The notes under the pieces are model-generated. The model ran no database searches. It was not told the DNA's origin and was given only the letters and a program-made list of their open reading frames with translations. This document shows positions 9,261 through 21,344 of a DNA stretch of 64,000 nucleotides, one piece after another; position 1 is the first letter of the stretch, and each line of letters begins with the position of its first letter. The DNA is taken from the NCBI RefSeq assembly GCF_003287975.1, contig NZ_QMKQ01000004.1, forward strand, positions 124,001 to 188,000, read 5' to 3'. Position numbers and translations under genes: made by a program. Source of the DNA: Arthrobacter sp. AQ5-05 (GTDB taxonomy: Bacteria > Actinomycetota > Actinomycetes > Actinomycetales > Micrococcaceae).

Positions 9261-9544
9261 GGCCGGTGGGCTCCTCGCGAGGGGTGTCGGGGGGGTGAAG
9301 TATGCGTGTTCGGGCGGTTTGCACCGGCGTCGGGAGCCTGGGCGCCGGGGCCCGCCCCGCCGCAGGTGGCGGCGCAATGGGCCGGCAACGGCGGTGCAAA
9401 CGTTAGTAGATACTCTAGACCCGGCATCGGCCCCTTGCCGCCTTCGGGCCGGCCCGGCGCGCGCCGTCGTTGGGCGCCCGTTGCCCGAACCGCCCAACGG
9501 TGGCCCGGTTCGCTTCGGCGGCCCACCGTCGTAGAATGGGAGGT
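9261..9544. promoter_or_regulatory. Divergent promoter region pncB / clpS
   Basis: 284 nt without a supportable gene. On the plus strand TAGAAT (9532-9537) ends 7 nt before the clpS ATG. A less GC-rich patch, TTAGTAGATACTCTAG (about 9403-9418), is the likely core promoter or regulator site for pncB and contains the imperfect dyad TAGnnnATnnnCTA. No NAD riboswitch was recognised. Confidence 0.4.
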
Positions 9545-9850
9545 ATGCCAACCATGACTGCGATGCCCGATGTGCTTGAACACGTGGAGCAGGCACAAGC
9601 ACACGAACTGGACCAGCCCTACGTCCTGATCATCTGGAACGACCCGGTCAACCTGATGAGCTACGTCAGTTTTGTCTTCCGCTCCTACTTCGGGTACCCC
9701 GAGACCAAGGCGGAGAAACTGATGATGCAGGTCCACCAGGAGGGACGCAGCGTCGTCGCCACCGGCAACCGCGAAAAGATCGAGGCCGACGTGTCCGCGA
9801 TGCACGGCTTCGGCCTGTGGGCCACCTTGTCGAAGGCGGACGCAGCCTAA
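9545..9850 (+). CDS. clpS: ATP-dependent Clp protease adaptor ClpS
   Basis: 101 residues. This adaptor delivers N-degron substrates to ClpA/ClpC-ClpP. The family core is clear: YVLIIWNDPVNLMSYV (substrate-binding NDPVN), the FRSYFGY helix, AEKLMMQVHQEGRSVVATGNREKIE and the C-terminal ADVSAMHGFGLWATL. TAGAAT ends 7 nt upstream of ATG 9545, so a leaderless start is favoured over ATG 9554, whose GGGAGG would lie upstream of the transcript start. It is followed 2 nt later by the DUF2017 gene. Confidence 0.95.
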   Translation: MPTMTAMPDVLEHVEQAQAHELDQPYVLIIWNDPVNLMSYVSFVFRSYFGYPETKAEKLMMQVHQEGRSVVATGNREKIEADVSAMHGFGLWATLSKADAA

Positions 9851-9852
9851 CC

Positions 9853-10422
9853 GTGGCACGAGCATTCAAGAACACCATGCGCGGTTTTTCCGCCTCCCTG
9901 GAAACCGCCGAGCGCAAGTTGCTGCGCGGCCTGTTCCAGGACGTCATCACCCTGCTTGAGCCGGAGCGCGCCGCGGACGAGGATCCGCTGTGGGCCATGG
10001 TCGGGCTGGACCCCAACGCCCACCGCGCGGACTTCGCGGCCCCGGCCGACCCCGCCACCAAGCGGCTGCTGCCGGATGCGGATCCGGACGACGCCGCCGC
10101 GTCGCTGGAATTCCGCAGGCTCTCGGAGCGCGGGATCCGCGAACGCAAGATCGGGGCGCTGCGCGAGGCTGCGCTATTGATGGAATCCGGGTCGATCCTG
10201 CTGTCCGTCGAGACCGCACCGCGCTTCGCCGCAGCGGTCAACGACGTACGCCTGGTGCTGGCCGAGCGGCTGGGGCTGGCGAGCGAGGAAGACGCCGAGC
10301 GGATCCATGCCCAGGACGACTGGTCGAAGGCCGAATCCGTCGATGAATACCTGGCACTGGTCTACAACTTCGTCACCTGGCTGCAGGAATCCCTGATGCA
10401 GGCCATGCTCAAGTCTTTGTGA
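9853..10422 (+). CDS. DUF2017 domain protein
   Basis: 189 residues from a GTG 2 nt after the clpS stop (VARAFKNTMRGFSASLETAERKLL). It is a helical protein with the DUF2017 pattern: an ALREAALLMESG-type helix, then AVNDVRLVLAERLGL, and a YNFVTWLQESLM C-terminus. It follows clpS in many actinobacteria, so it probably belongs to the same proteolysis-adaptor operon; no biochemical role is established that I know of. The frame extends upstream to 9817, but that start would overlap clpS. Confidence 0.88.
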   Translation: MARAFKNTMRGFSASLETAERKLLRGLFQDVITLLEPERAADEDPLWAMVGLDPNAHRADFAAPADPATKRLLPDADPDDAAASLEFRRLSERGIRERKIGALREAALLMESGSILLSVETAPRFAAAVNDVRLVLAERLGLASEEDAERIHAQDDWSKAESVDEYLALVYNFVTWLQESLMQAMLKSL

Positions 10423-10487
10423 GCTGGGATACAGTGTGTCGCGCGTGCTGGCCGTTCGCGCGCAAAACCACGTAGGCTTCGTACACC

Positions 10488-11417
10488 ATGACAAGTGCGT
10501 CCTCCAGCGATAAGCGACCATCCGAGCGGCCCCGGGCAAACGCCCCGTTGGGAATCTTCGACTCCGGGGTCGGCGGCCTGACCGTTTCACGTGCCATCAT
10601 TGACCAGCTTCCCGGTGAATCGACGATGTACGTCGGGGACACCGCGAACTCGCCCTACGGGCCGCTTCCCATCGCCGAGGTCCGGGCCAACGCGCTGGGG
10701 GTGATGGACGAACTGGTCGACGCCGGGGTCAAGCTGCTGGTCATTGCCTGCAACTCCGCCTCCGCCGCGGTGCTGCGCGACGCCCGCGAACGCTACACCG
10801 CCCGCTACGGCATCCCCGTGGTCGAGGTCATCCAGCCGGCGGTCCGCCGCGCCGTCTCCGCCACCCGCAACGGCAAGATCGGGGTCATCGGCACCGTGGC
10901 CACCATCGGCTCGCGCGCCTACGAGGACGCCTTCGCCGCGGCCCCGCACTACTCGATCACCTCGGTGGCGTGCCCGCGCTTCGTCGAGTTCGTCGAGAAC
11001 GGCATCACCACCGGCGCCGAGCTGATGGACACCGCCGAGGAATACCTGGCCCCGCTCAAGGCCGCCGGTGTGGACACGCTGGTGCTGGGCTGCACGCACT
11101 ACCCGCTGCTGACCGGGGTGATCTCCTACGTCATGGGCGAGGACGTCACCCTCGTCTCCAGCGCCGAGGAGACCGCGAAGGACGTCTACCGCGCGCTGGT
11201 GGGCCACGACCTGGCACGCACCGCCGACGCGGCCCCCACGCACCAGTTCCTCGCCACCGGCGATGCGGCAAGCTTTGAGATCCTGGCCCGACGCTTCCTG
11301 GGGCCCGAGGTCCTCGCGGTCGAGCAGGTCGAGAACGTGGCCGCCCACTACCCGACCGGCTCCATCGCGATGGTTACCCCGCAGATGGTGGCCCTTTCGA
11401 AAGCGAGTGCCTCATGA
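10488..11417 (+). CDS. murI: Glutamate racemase
   Basis: 309 residues. It interconverts L- and D-glutamate for peptidoglycan. The two catalytic cysteines are in ACNSAS (C88) and GCTHYPLL (C202), and the substrate-binding [10 protein letters not shown] loop contains D25. The N-terminal 20 residues (Ser/Arg-rich) are longer than in most homologues. The downstream hydrolase start overlaps its stop (ATGA), giving coupled translation. The conserved actinobacterial order murI - hydrolase - rph - rdgB follows. Confidence 0.95.
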   Translation: MTSASSSDKRPSERPRANAPLGIFDSGVGGLTVSRAIIDQLPGESTMYVGDTANSPYGPLPIAEVRANALGVMDELVDAGVKLLVIACNSASAAVLRDARERYTARYGIPVVEVIQPAVRRAVSATRNGKIGVIGTVATIGSRAYEDAFAAAPHYSITSVACPRFVEFVENGITTGAELMDTAEEYLAPLKAAGVDTLVLGCTHYPLLTGVISYVMGEDVTLVSSAEETAKDVYRALVGHDLARTADAAPTHQFLATGDAASFEILARRFLGPEVLAVEQVENVAAHYPTGSIAMVTPQMVALSKASAS

Positions 11418-12325
11418 AGCTGACCATCATCGGCTGCACCGGCTCGTTCCCCGGCCCGGGGTCGCCCGCCTCCTGCTACCTGGTCACCGCGTTCGACGGG
11501 ACACGCGACTGGAAGATCCTGCTGGATTTGGGCTCCGGCGCGTTGGGCGTGCTGCAGCGCTACGTCGACATCAAGGACCTGGACGGGATCTTCATCTCCC
11601 ACCTGCACCCGGACCACTGCATGGATCTGTGCGGCATGCACGTGGCGATCCGCTGGGATCCCAACGGGTGGGGCCGCGAGCGGATGCTGGTGCACGGCCC
11701 GGCGGCCACCGCCGACAGGATGGCCACCGCCTACGGGCTGCCGCTGGAGGAGGGCATGCACCCGGACTACGACTTCCAGCACTGGAAATCCCGGACGCCG
11801 GTGAAGATCGGCCCGTTCTCCATCACCCCCTACCCGGTGCTGCACCCCATCGAGGAGTCCTACGCGCTGCGCGTGGAGGCCACCGAGCCGGTCGCCGACG
11901 GGTCCCTGCGCACTTCCGTGCTGACCTATTCGGGCGACACCGACTCCTGCCCCGAACTCATCGAGGCGGCGGCCGGCGCGGACATGTTCCTGTGCGAGGC
12001 CGCGTTCGAGGAGGGCCGCGACGACGCGATCACCGGCGTGCACCTGACCGGCAAGCGGGCCGGGCAGGCCGCCACCGAGGCCGGGGTCGAGCGCCTGCTG
12101 CTGACCCACATCCCGGTGTGGACCGACATCAACACCGTGGTCAACGAGGCCAAGGAAACCTACGACGGCGGCATCGCCGTGGCGGTCTCCGGGGTCACCT
12201 ACGGGGTGTTCTCCGGCTCGCAGCTGGGCACCCCGAAGTCGCTGCCCACCGCGCCGGTGTCCATCGTGCGCTCGGCGCCGAACCGCGAATGGCCCGGGAC
12301 CAAGTCCAAGAGCCCGCGCAGGTAG
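11414..12325 (+). CDS. Rv1339-like metallo-beta-lactamase-fold hydrolase (putative cAMP phosphodiesterase)
   Basis: 303 residues, cytoplasmic, with no signal peptide. The metal motif HLHPDH (H63, H65, D67, H68) and the [19 protein letters not shown]-terminus place it in the RNase Z/Atsf-like branch. In Mycobacterium tuberculosis the gene at the same place (between murI and rph) is Rv1339, reported as an atypical class II cAMP phosphodiesterase; this assignment here is by synteny and motif only. Later metal ligands are seen at HPIEES, SGDTDSC and THIPVW. It overlaps murI by 4 nt. Confidence 0.82.
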   Translation: MKLTIIGCTGSFPGPGSPASCYLVTAFDGTRDWKILLDLGSGALGVLQRYVDIKDLDGIFISHLHPDHCMDLCGMHVAIRWDPNGWGRERMLVHGPAATADRMATAYGLPLEEGMHPDYDFQHWKSRTPVKIGPFSITPYPVLHPIEESYALRVEATEPVADGSLRTSVLTYSGDTDSCPELIEAAAGADMFLCEAAFEEGRDDAITGVHLTGKRAGQAATEAGVERLLLTHIPVWTDINTVVNEAKETYDGGIAVAVSGVTYGVFSGSQLGTPKSLPTAPVSIVRSAPNREWPGTKSKSPRR

Positions 12326-12397
12326 GCGCGGACGCGGGCTCGCTGCGGTGCCGTGGACGTGCCTGGCCCTGGCCGCGCGCCGACTAGACTTGAAGCC

Positions 12398-13147
12398 ATG
12401 ACTTCAGCATCCACCACAGCAGCAGTGCGCGCCGACGGGCGCGGCCTCGACCAACTCCGTGAGATCACCATTACCCGTGGCTGGTCCAAGCAGGCCGAGG
12501 GATCGGCCCTGATCGAATTCGGCAACACCAAGGTGCTGTGCACCGCCTCCTTCACCGAGGGCGTGCCGCGCTGGCTCAAGGGCCAAGGCGCCGGCTGGGT
12601 CACCGCCGAGTACGCGATGCTGCCGCGGGCCACCAACACCCGCAACGGCCGCGAATCGGTCAAGGGCAAGATCGGCGGCCGCACCCATGAGATCTCGCGC
12701 TTGATCGGCCGCTCGCTGCGCGCCATCATCGACACCAAGGCGCTGGGCGAGAACACCATCGTGCTTGACTGCGACGTTCTGCAGGCCGACGGCGGCACCC
12801 GCACCGCGGCGATCACCGGCGCCTACGTCGCGCTGGCCGAGGCCATCGAGTGGGCCCGGGCCAACAACCTGGTGAAGAAGAACGCGATCGTGCTCACCGA
12901 CTCGGTGGCAGCGATCTCCGTGGGCATCATCGACGGGGTCCCGATGCTGGATCTTCCCTACGAGGAGGACGTGCGCGCCGAGACCGACATGAACGTCGTG
13001 GTCACCGGCACCGGCGACTTCGTCGAGGTGCAGGGCACCGCCGAGGGCGTGCCGTTCAAGCGCGCCGAACTGGACTCCCTGCTTGACCTGGCCCTGCTGG
13101 GCACCGTGGAGCTGACCCGCATCCAGCGCGAAACCCTGGGACGCTGA
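12398..13147 (+). CDS. rph: Ribonuclease PH
   Basis: 249 residues. A phosphorolytic 3'-5' exoribonuclease that trims tRNA 3' ends. Recognised by [31 protein letters not shown], the phosphate-binding [26 protein letters not shown] and [27 protein letters not shown] 12398 was chosen over an upstream in-frame start at 12353 because TAGACT (12385-12390) ends 7 nt before it (leaderless). rdgB begins 2 nt after its stop. Confidence 0.96.
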   Translation: MTSASTTAAVRADGRGLDQLREITITRGWSKQAEGSALIEFGNTKVLCTASFTEGVPRWLKGQGAGWVTAEYAMLPRATNTRNGRESVKGKIGGRTHEISRLIGRSLRAIIDTKALGENTIVLDCDVLQADGGTRTAAITGAYVALAEAIEWARANNLVKKNAIVLTDSVAAISVGIIDGVPMLDLPYEEDVRAETDMNVVVTGTGDFVEVQGTAEGVPFKRAELDSLLDLALLGTVELTRIQRETLGR

Positions 13148-13149
13148 GC

Positions 13150-13785
13150 ATGGGCGCCACCCCGCGGTTGGTGCTGGCCACCCACAACCAGGGCAAGCTG
13201 CGCGAGTTGCGCGAGCTGCTGCGCGGGCAGGTCCCCGGGCTGGACGTGGACACGCAGGTCGTCGACGCCGGGGCCGTCGGTGCGCCGGATGTCGTCGAGG
13301 ACGAGGTGACCTTTCAGGGCAACGCCCTGCTCAAGGCCCGCGCGGTGTGCGAGGCGACCGGACTGGTTGCCATCGCCGACGACTCGGGGCTGGCGGTCGA
13401 CGTGCTCGGCGGGGCACCGGGGATCTTCTCGGCGCGCTGGGCCGGCAGACACGGCGACGATGAGGCCAACATCGACCTGCTGCTGGCCCAGCTCGGCGAC
13501 ATCGCCGAGGAGCACCGCGGCGCCTCCTTCGTGTGCGCCGCGGCACTGGCCGCCCCGGGCGGCTACGTCGCCCTGGAAATGGGACACTTGGCCGGCACGC
13601 TGCTGCACGAGCGCCGGGGGAACGGCGGCTTCGGCTACGACCCGATCCTGCGTCCCGAGGGCTATGGGATCTCCGTGGCGGAGCTGAGCAGCGAGGAAAA
13701 GAACGCGATCAGCCACCGCGGGCGCGCATTCCGCGGCCTGCTGCCGCAGATCGTCAAGGCGCTGGCGGACCAGGACGCCAGGTAG
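13150..13785 (+). CDS. rdgB: RdgB/HAM1-type non-canonical purine NTP pyrophosphatase
   Basis: 211 residues. Hydrolyses dITP, ITP and XTP to monophosphates, keeping hypoxanthine and xanthine out of DNA. Markers: LVLATHNQGKLREL (phosphate-binding N-terminus), ADDSGLAVDVLGGAPGIFSARWAG, GGFGYDPIL and the C-terminal SHRGRAF. It is expressed from the rph transcript (2-nt gap). Confidence 0.95.
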   Translation: MGATPRLVLATHNQGKLRELRELLRGQVPGLDVDTQVVDAGAVGAPDVVEDEVTFQGNALLKARAVCEATGLVAIADDSGLAVDVLGGAPGIFSARWAGRHGDDEANIDLLLAQLGDIAEEHRGASFVCAAALAAPGGYVALEMGHLAGTLLHERRGNGGFGYDPILRPEGYGISVAELSSEEKNAISHRGRAFRGLLPQIVKALADQDAR

Positions 13786-13875
13786 GCGCCGGCTCGCTTG
13801 CGGCACGGCCCCACAGGGTGGTCTTCTTCCGGCATTGTGCCGCAGGGAGGGCCGCCCCCTTGCGGTGCCCGGGCC

Positions 13876-13903
13876 GCAGATCGTGCGATGCAGATCGTGC
13901 GAT
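13876..13903 (+). repeat. Perfect tandem duplication of a 14-mer
   Basis: GCAGATCGTGCGAT occurs twice back to back in the 201-nt spacer after rdgB. The arrangement could be a paired protein-binding site or a slippage product; it lies about 85 nt upstream of the next gene start. Confidence 0.8.
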
Positions 13904-13986
13904 GCGGTCCGGCCGTCCCGGGCCGACGGCGGCCCAGCGCATAGAGTGGAAGCAAGACAAACCTACCGAGAACGAACGGAGCAAGA

Positions 13987-14541
13987 GTGGACACCTTTAT
14001 CAAGGGGCCGTCAAAGCGCGATGTTGCGGGCATGAAGGCCGCCTTCGCGCTGGTTGGGAGCACGGAGGTGGTGTCCGTCCTGTTCAAGAATGCGCGTTAC
14101 GGCAACTTCCTGGTCACCGGGGCCGCGCACCTGACAGTGCTCGATGACCTGATGGTCGGCGGGCTGAACGCCGCGGCCGCGGCGAAGGCGACCAAGTCCG
14201 CGGAGGGCGAGCCGCTGCGGCAGCGCCAGCCGGACTCGGATGTCCGCGCCTTCCCGGCGGTATTCGAGGGGGACTTCGACCCGACGCCGATTGCCGCGGA
14301 CAAGGTGGCGCACGGCGACCTGGTGGTCGCTTCGTTCACGCAGGCGCCCTACGGCGACTTCGTGGTCACCGGCGTGGCCACCGCGGCCGAGGGCGATGCC
14401 GCCTATCTCATGGTCGGGCCGTGGATCCTTCACTCCGCCGACGGACCTGCACCGCGGTTGAACGAAGTGGAGCTGGTGGCCGCTGCCGGCGGCCACATCG
14501 CTCCGGTCCCGCCGCGCCGCGGACAGGTGGACTTCGAGTAG
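13987..14541 (+). CDS. Conserved hypothetical protein
   Basis: 184 residues from a GTG at 13987, with GGAGC 7-12 nt upstream. No family recognised. The sequence contains an internal echo: RYGNFLVTGAAHLTVLDDLMVGG (about 38-60) and PYGDFVVTGVATAAEGDAAYLMVGP (about 119-143), suggesting two copies of a small beta-rich domain separated by a charged linker. No signal peptide, membrane segment or cysteines. A TAGAGT sequence lies about 40 nt upstream as a possible -10. It ends before a strong bidirectional terminator. Confidence 0.75.
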   Translation: MDTFIKGPSKRDVAGMKAAFALVGSTEVVSVLFKNARYGNFLVTGAAHLTVLDDLMVGGLNAAAAAKATKSAEGEPLRQRQPDSDVRAFPAVFEGDFDPTPIAADKVAHGDLVVASFTQAPYGDFVVTGVATAAEGDAAYLMVGPWILHSADGPAPRLNEVELVAAAGGHIAPVPPRRGQVDFE

Positions 14542-14570
14542 TCGCCTCGGCTTCTCGCCGCTGCACCGCG

Positions 14571-14619
14571 AACGACCCTGCACGTTGATCCCGATCCGGA
14601 TCGAACGCGCAGGGTCGTT
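14571..14619. terminator. Bidirectional terminator with internal palindrome
   Basis: AACGACCCTGC (14571-14581) pairs with GCAGGGTCGTT (14609-14619); between them sits the 12-nt perfect palindrome CGATCCGGATCG (14592-14603). It separates two convergent genes. The plus-strand side is followed by GTCATT rather than a pure U-tract. Confidence 0.75.
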
Positions 14620-14631
14620 GTCATTGGTGGC

Positions 14632-16488
14632 CTAGAACAGGGGCGGGCGGGGAGTGCGCCAGTAGGTGTTGCGCCTCGGTTTTTGCTCGGGGTCCATGAA
14701 CTTGGGCAGGATGACGGAGAAGAGCCCGTCCTCGTCGCGCACGACCTTGAAGAGCCCGGTGTGGAAGCCGTGGTGCGCACTGGTGCACCCCGGGCACCCC
14801 TGGTTGACCTCGGTCTTGCCGCCGTTGGCGAAGCCGTCGAAGTGGTGGATCTCGCAATGCTCCGGGGGCACGGTGCAGCCGGGCATGATGCAGCCGCCGT
14901 AGATCCCCAGGATGATCTCGCGCATGTAGTCGGGGAAGAACCGCTCCTCCTGGCCGAGGTCCAGGATCTGGGACTTGCCACCCATGACCGCGGGCACGAC
15001 CCCGCCGTTGCACAGGCCCTGGCGCAGTTCCGCCGGGGTGAGTTCCTGGCCACGGGAGGTGATGCCGTGCGTGTCGGCCAGCCCGCGCAATTCGTCCAGG
15101 GTGGCGATGACCAGTGTCTTGGGGGAGGGCAGGCCGATGGTCTTTTTCCCGGAGCGTGGTTGGCCTGCCGCCCTGATCAGGTTCAGCAGTCCCTGCAGAT
15201 GTCGTTGCGGCGGGGTGAGCCCGTCGCCTCCATAGGAGGTGGAGTTCATGCTTCCCGGATCGAATAGCCCGTTCCGGGTGCCTACACCGTTGCCGTTGTT
15301 GCCGTTGTTGCCGTTGGTTCCGGTTGCCCCGGTGAACAGGTTGCCGAGGATGCCGAGGCCCTCGGGATCCAGCGACAGCTTCCGGATGGCGGCCGGGTCG
15401 GTGAGCGGGGTGCCGGTGGCGGGGTCGATGAGGAAATCGGGAACCCCGGAACCCTCGCGGGCGTGTGCTGCGGTGCCGGACAGGCCATCGGAGGAGTTGT
15501 TGCCGGTGCCGGCAGCCTCGGCGACGTCTGTATCCGCACCCGGGCCGCTGGTGGCCAGGGCCTGGGCGAGCAGCCCGTCGCGGTCCCCGGCCTTGGTCCT
15601 GGGGTTGTCGGTGCTGGCGCACAGGGCCAGCAGGGCCTCGGTGTCCCGCGGCAGGGTGCGCAGCAGGAATTCGCCCAGCCCGCCGGTGGTGCCGCGGTAG
15701 AACAGTCCGGTCTTGGACCGCAGGATCTCCTCGGGCAGGTCCTCGGGTCCCTTCTCGAGTGATGTTTGGATCCCGGCCAGCAGCTTCGCGGTGGTGCGGG
15801 GATCCTGGGTGCGCACGGATTCGGCGACTTGGTCCTCGAGCGTGCCCGCCAGGGTGGCCGCGTCGGGGTGCCGGTCGATCTGCGGGACGAGGGACTCGAG
15901 CTTGCGGGCTGCGGCCCCGATCTGGCCGGGGTCGGCGGTCCCGTCGGCCAGGTCCCGAGCCAGGACGGGGAAGCGCGCCGGGGCCAACTGGCCGTGGATA
16001 TCGGTGCCGGGCAGCAGCCTGTCGATGGACCTGACCCGTTCGCGGGCCTCGAAGAAGGAAATGTGCAGGAATCCGGACAGGAATGCGGTGGTGTCCTTGA
16101 AGACCGGCCGCCCGGTGGGGACCGTGGCCGGGTCCGCCGGAAGCACCGTGGTGCCCGCGAGGTATCCGGCCGGGTCGCGGTGGATGGCGTCGAGGTCGTC
16201 GAGCGTGGCCTCGGGAAGTTCGTGGACCAGGGTGCGCCGGGCGGTCTCGGCGGCCAGCAGCCGGGCGTGGGCAGCGGTGCGGTGTCCGTCTTCGGCCGTC
16301 CGGGCGAACAGCGCGGCATGGACCGGGGAGCTGGTGTGCGCGGCGACACGCCGGGACAGGTCGCGGCCCAGGGCCTGGACCTCGAGCAGGGCGCGCAGTT
16401 CATCGTCCGGCGACACGTGGTGTCCCGGGGCACCGCGGGTGCCCGCGGTGAGGCTGATGAACCGGTCCGTCTCCATGTCCACCAGCAT
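14632..16488 (-). CDS. DUF222 / HNH-endonuclease (13E12-type) protein
   Basis: 618 residues. An N-terminal helical DUF222 region and a C-terminal HNH nuclease module near residues 530-590 (GGCIMPGCTVPPEHCEIHHFDGFANGGKTEVNQGCPGCTSAHH), with zinc-type CxxxxC pairs and the EIHH nuclease core. The architecture is that of the 13E12 repeat family, present in multiple copies in actinobacterial genomes, often suspected to be mobile or phage-defence related; the function is unproven. Residues about 390-415 form a low-complexity Asn/Gly linker coded by a 9-nt repeat. ATG 16488 was taken; ATG 16476 is an alternative. Confidence 0.85.
   Translation of the reverse strand: MLVDMETDRFISLTAGTRGAPGHHVSPDDELRALLEVQALGRDLSRRVAAHTSSPVHAALFARTAEDGHRTAAHARLLAAETARRTLVHELPEATLDDLDAIHRDPAGYLAGTTVLPADPATVPTGRPVFKDTTAFLSGFLHISFFEARERVRSIDRLLPGTDIHGQLAPARFPVLARDLADGTADPGQIGAAARKLESLVPQIDRHPDAATLAGTLEDQVAESVRTQDPRTTAKLLAGIQTSLEKGPEDLPEEILRSKTGLFYRGTTGGLGEFLLRTLPRDTEALLALCASTDNPRTKAGDRDGLLAQALATSGPGADTDVAEAAGTGNNSSDGLSGTAAHAREGSGVPDFLIDPATGTPLTDPAAIRKLSLDPEGLGILGNLFTGATGTNGNNGNNGNGVGTRNGLFDPGSMNSTSYGGDGLTPPQRHLQGLLNLIRAAGQPRSGKKTIGLPSPKTLVIATLDELRGLADTHGITSRGQELTPAELRQGLCNGGVVPAVMGGKSQILDLGQEERFFPDYMREIILGIYGGCIMPGCTVPPEHCEIHHFDGFANGGKTEVNQGCPGCTSAHHGFHTGLFKVVRDEDGLFSVILPKFMDPEQKPRRNTYWRTPRPPLF
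15284..15314 (-). repeat. 9-nt tandem repeat coding an Asn-Gly linker
   Basis: About three copies of GGCAACAAC (minus strand) inside the HNH gene encode GNNGNNGNG between the DUF222 and HNH regions. Because the unit is a multiple of three, slippage would change linker length without a frameshift. Confidence 0.75.
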
Positions 16489-16606
16489 GCGCCGAACCGG
16501 GGTGCAGCGGGGGCGGAAGAAGGAATCTGTGGATAACTATTTTCCGGGGCCGGGACTCCGCGGGGCCAAGCGATGAGGCCGAGGCCGTGGTCGACGCGGG
16601 CCACGC

Positions 16607-17365
16607 TCAGGCCTCGCGGCCGTCCCGCGGGCCGAACATGGTCAGTGCCTCGGCGTCGCTCGCGGCCGAACCGATGAAGTACTCGGCCCATTTCCGGCGG
16701 CCCGGGTACGTCGAACCCGCGACCACCTGGGCGATGGCCTCCTCGACGTCGATGATGCTGCGGTGCAGGGACACTGCGCCGTCGCGCAGCAGCGCCCAGT
16801 TGCCGCCCGCCCGGCCATAGGGCATGCCCACGCTGCCGGGGTTGATCACCAGCCGGCGGTCCACCAGCCGCACGAAGGGCATGTGGGTGTGCCCGCAGAC
16901 CACGGTCTGGACCCGAGCGGGCAGCTCGGCGAAGGCCTCGGCCCAGCGCTCCAGCCGCGTGTCCACCAGCACGACCTCCTCGTCGTCGCGCGGGGTGCCG
17001 TGGCAGAACACCACGGGGCCGAAGCCCTCCAGCTCGAGGGTGACCGGATGCGGCAGCTGTTCCAGCATTGTGAGGTGCTCCGGACCCAGCTGCGCGGCGG
17101 CCCAGGGAACGACCTCGTCGGGAACCTCGATCGAGGCGCCCCGGGCGACGGCCGCCAGCTCGCGGTCGGCATTGCCGCGAACCAGCACGGCCCGCTCGCC
17201 CAGGGCCGCCAGCCGGTCCAGGACCTCGACGGGTTGTGGCCCGGCGGCGTGGTCCCCGGTGACGACGATGAGGTCGGCGGCCGCCACGTCGGGCTCGGCC
17301 AGGATCGCCTCGAGCACCGGCAGGACGCCGTGGATGTCGGACAGGACGGCGGCGCTTCGAATCAT
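16607..17365 (-). CDS. Metallophosphoesterase family protein
   Basis: 252 residues. Calcineurin-like dinuclear metal fold: SDIHG (D9, H11), VTGDHAAG, VRGNAD, CHGTPRDDEE and CGHTHMPF supply the metal ligands and catalytic histidines in the expected order. Likely a cytoplasmic phosphodiesterase of the YfcE/Metallophos_2 type. The substrate is not inferable. It is followed upstream (in its direction) by a DUF6458 gene, not obviously linked. Confidence 0.85.
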   Translation of the reverse strand: MIRSAAVLSDIHGVLPVLEAILAEPDVAAADLIVVTGDHAAGPQPVEVLDRLAALGERAVLVRGNADRELAAVARGASIEVPDEVVPWAAAQLGPEHLTMLEQLPHPVTLELEGFGPVVFCHGTPRDDEEVVLVDTRLERWAEAFAELPARVQTVVCGHTHMPFVRLVDRRLVINPGSVGMPYGRAGGNWALLRDGAVSLHRSIIDVEEAIAQVVAGSTYPGRRKWAEYFIGSAASDAEALTMFGPRDGREA

Positions 17366-17428
17366 GCCCCGAGTATGCCCGTCGCGCGGGACGGGAACAA
17401 GGGCTGCGGGGGGGGGGTGATGCGGCGA

Positions 17429-17686
17429 CTAGAGGCCGGGGTCGTCCACTTCGCGGGTTGTCCGGGTGACTCCATCGACCTCGCCCGGTCCGCCGACGGT
17501 CCGCCGCGTGGAGACGGTCCGGCGGCGGCGGAACGTGAAGACCAGTCCGAGCACAAAGACCAGGACGCCGGCACCCATGAGCAGGTTTCCGACCAGTGGA
17601 ACGTCCAGCCAGCCCACTTCGACGTTCAATGCGAAGCGAAGGACCGCACCAACGACAAAAAGAAATACTCCGGCACCGATACTCAT
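17429..17686 (-). CDS. DUF6458 small membrane protein
   Basis: 85 residues. Two hydrophobic helices (GAGVFLFVVGAVLRFAL and LVGNLLMGAGVLVFVLGLVF) joined by a VEVGWLDV turn, then an Arg/Thr-rich cytoplasmic tail. The pattern is that of the actinobacterial DUF6458 family of unknown function. A GGGAAGG ribosome site precedes the ATG. A run of ten G residues (17408-17417) lies just past its stop. Confidence 0.8.
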   Translation of the reverse strand: MSIGAGVFLFVVGAVLRFALNVEVGWLDVPLVGNLLMGAGVLVFVLGLVFTFRRRRTVSTRRTVGGPGEVDGVTRTTREVDDPGL

Positions 17687-17791
17687 AATGATTCCGCCTT
17701 CCCGGGCGACCTATGCATTAGCGAATGTCTTGATTCGTGCTTCCAGCGTACTCATGTTCGCCTCCCACGGCACCCATTGGGGGATGCAGCA

Positions 17792-20911
<3,120 letters not shown>

Positions 20912-21268
20912 ATGAAGAAGTTTTCGCTCACCGCCATGGCCCGCACCCAGATGCAGCTTGCCGCGAAGGCCTCCAGCGGGCGCAGCGCCAACACGGTTTT
21001 CGGCGGGCACGAACACACGCTGCGCCAGACGGTGATCGGCCTGGCCGCGGGGACGGAATTGAAGGAGCACATCAACCCCGGGGAGGCGACGATCATGGTG
21101 CTCAGCGGGCGGATCAGGCTGACCTCGGGCCAAGAGCACTGGGAGGGGCGGACCGGGGACCTGCTGGTGCTGCCGGCCGGGTACTCGCAGATCACGGCGC
21201 TGGAGGAATCCAGCCTGCTGCTGAACGTGGCGAAGATCGACCGGCTGGAAGCGGCCGGAAACGACTGA
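20912..21268 (+). CDS. Cupin-domain protein
   Basis: 118 residues forming one RmlC-like cupin barrel. The first cupin motif is recognisable (GTELKEHINPGEATIMVLSGRIRL) with His and Glu metal-ligand candidates; the second motif is weak (GDLLVLPAGYSQITALEES, lacking the usual His in PxxxxH). Such short proteins are often small-molecule binding or redox-stress responsive. Its role is unknown. Ribosome site AGAGGA at 6 nt. Confidence 0.8.
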   Translation: MKKFSLTAMARTQMQLAAKASSGRSANTVFGGHEHTLRQTVIGLAAGTELKEHINPGEATIMVLSGRIRLTSGQEHWEGRTGDLLVLPAGYSQITALEESSLLLNVAKIDRLEAAGND

Positions 21269-21344
21269 ACCTGGATTCGCGGGCGGCCTGCTTCGGCTGC
21301 CGGTGTCCTGCCACGGGAGCGTGTGGCCGTGGAAGACTGGAGCC

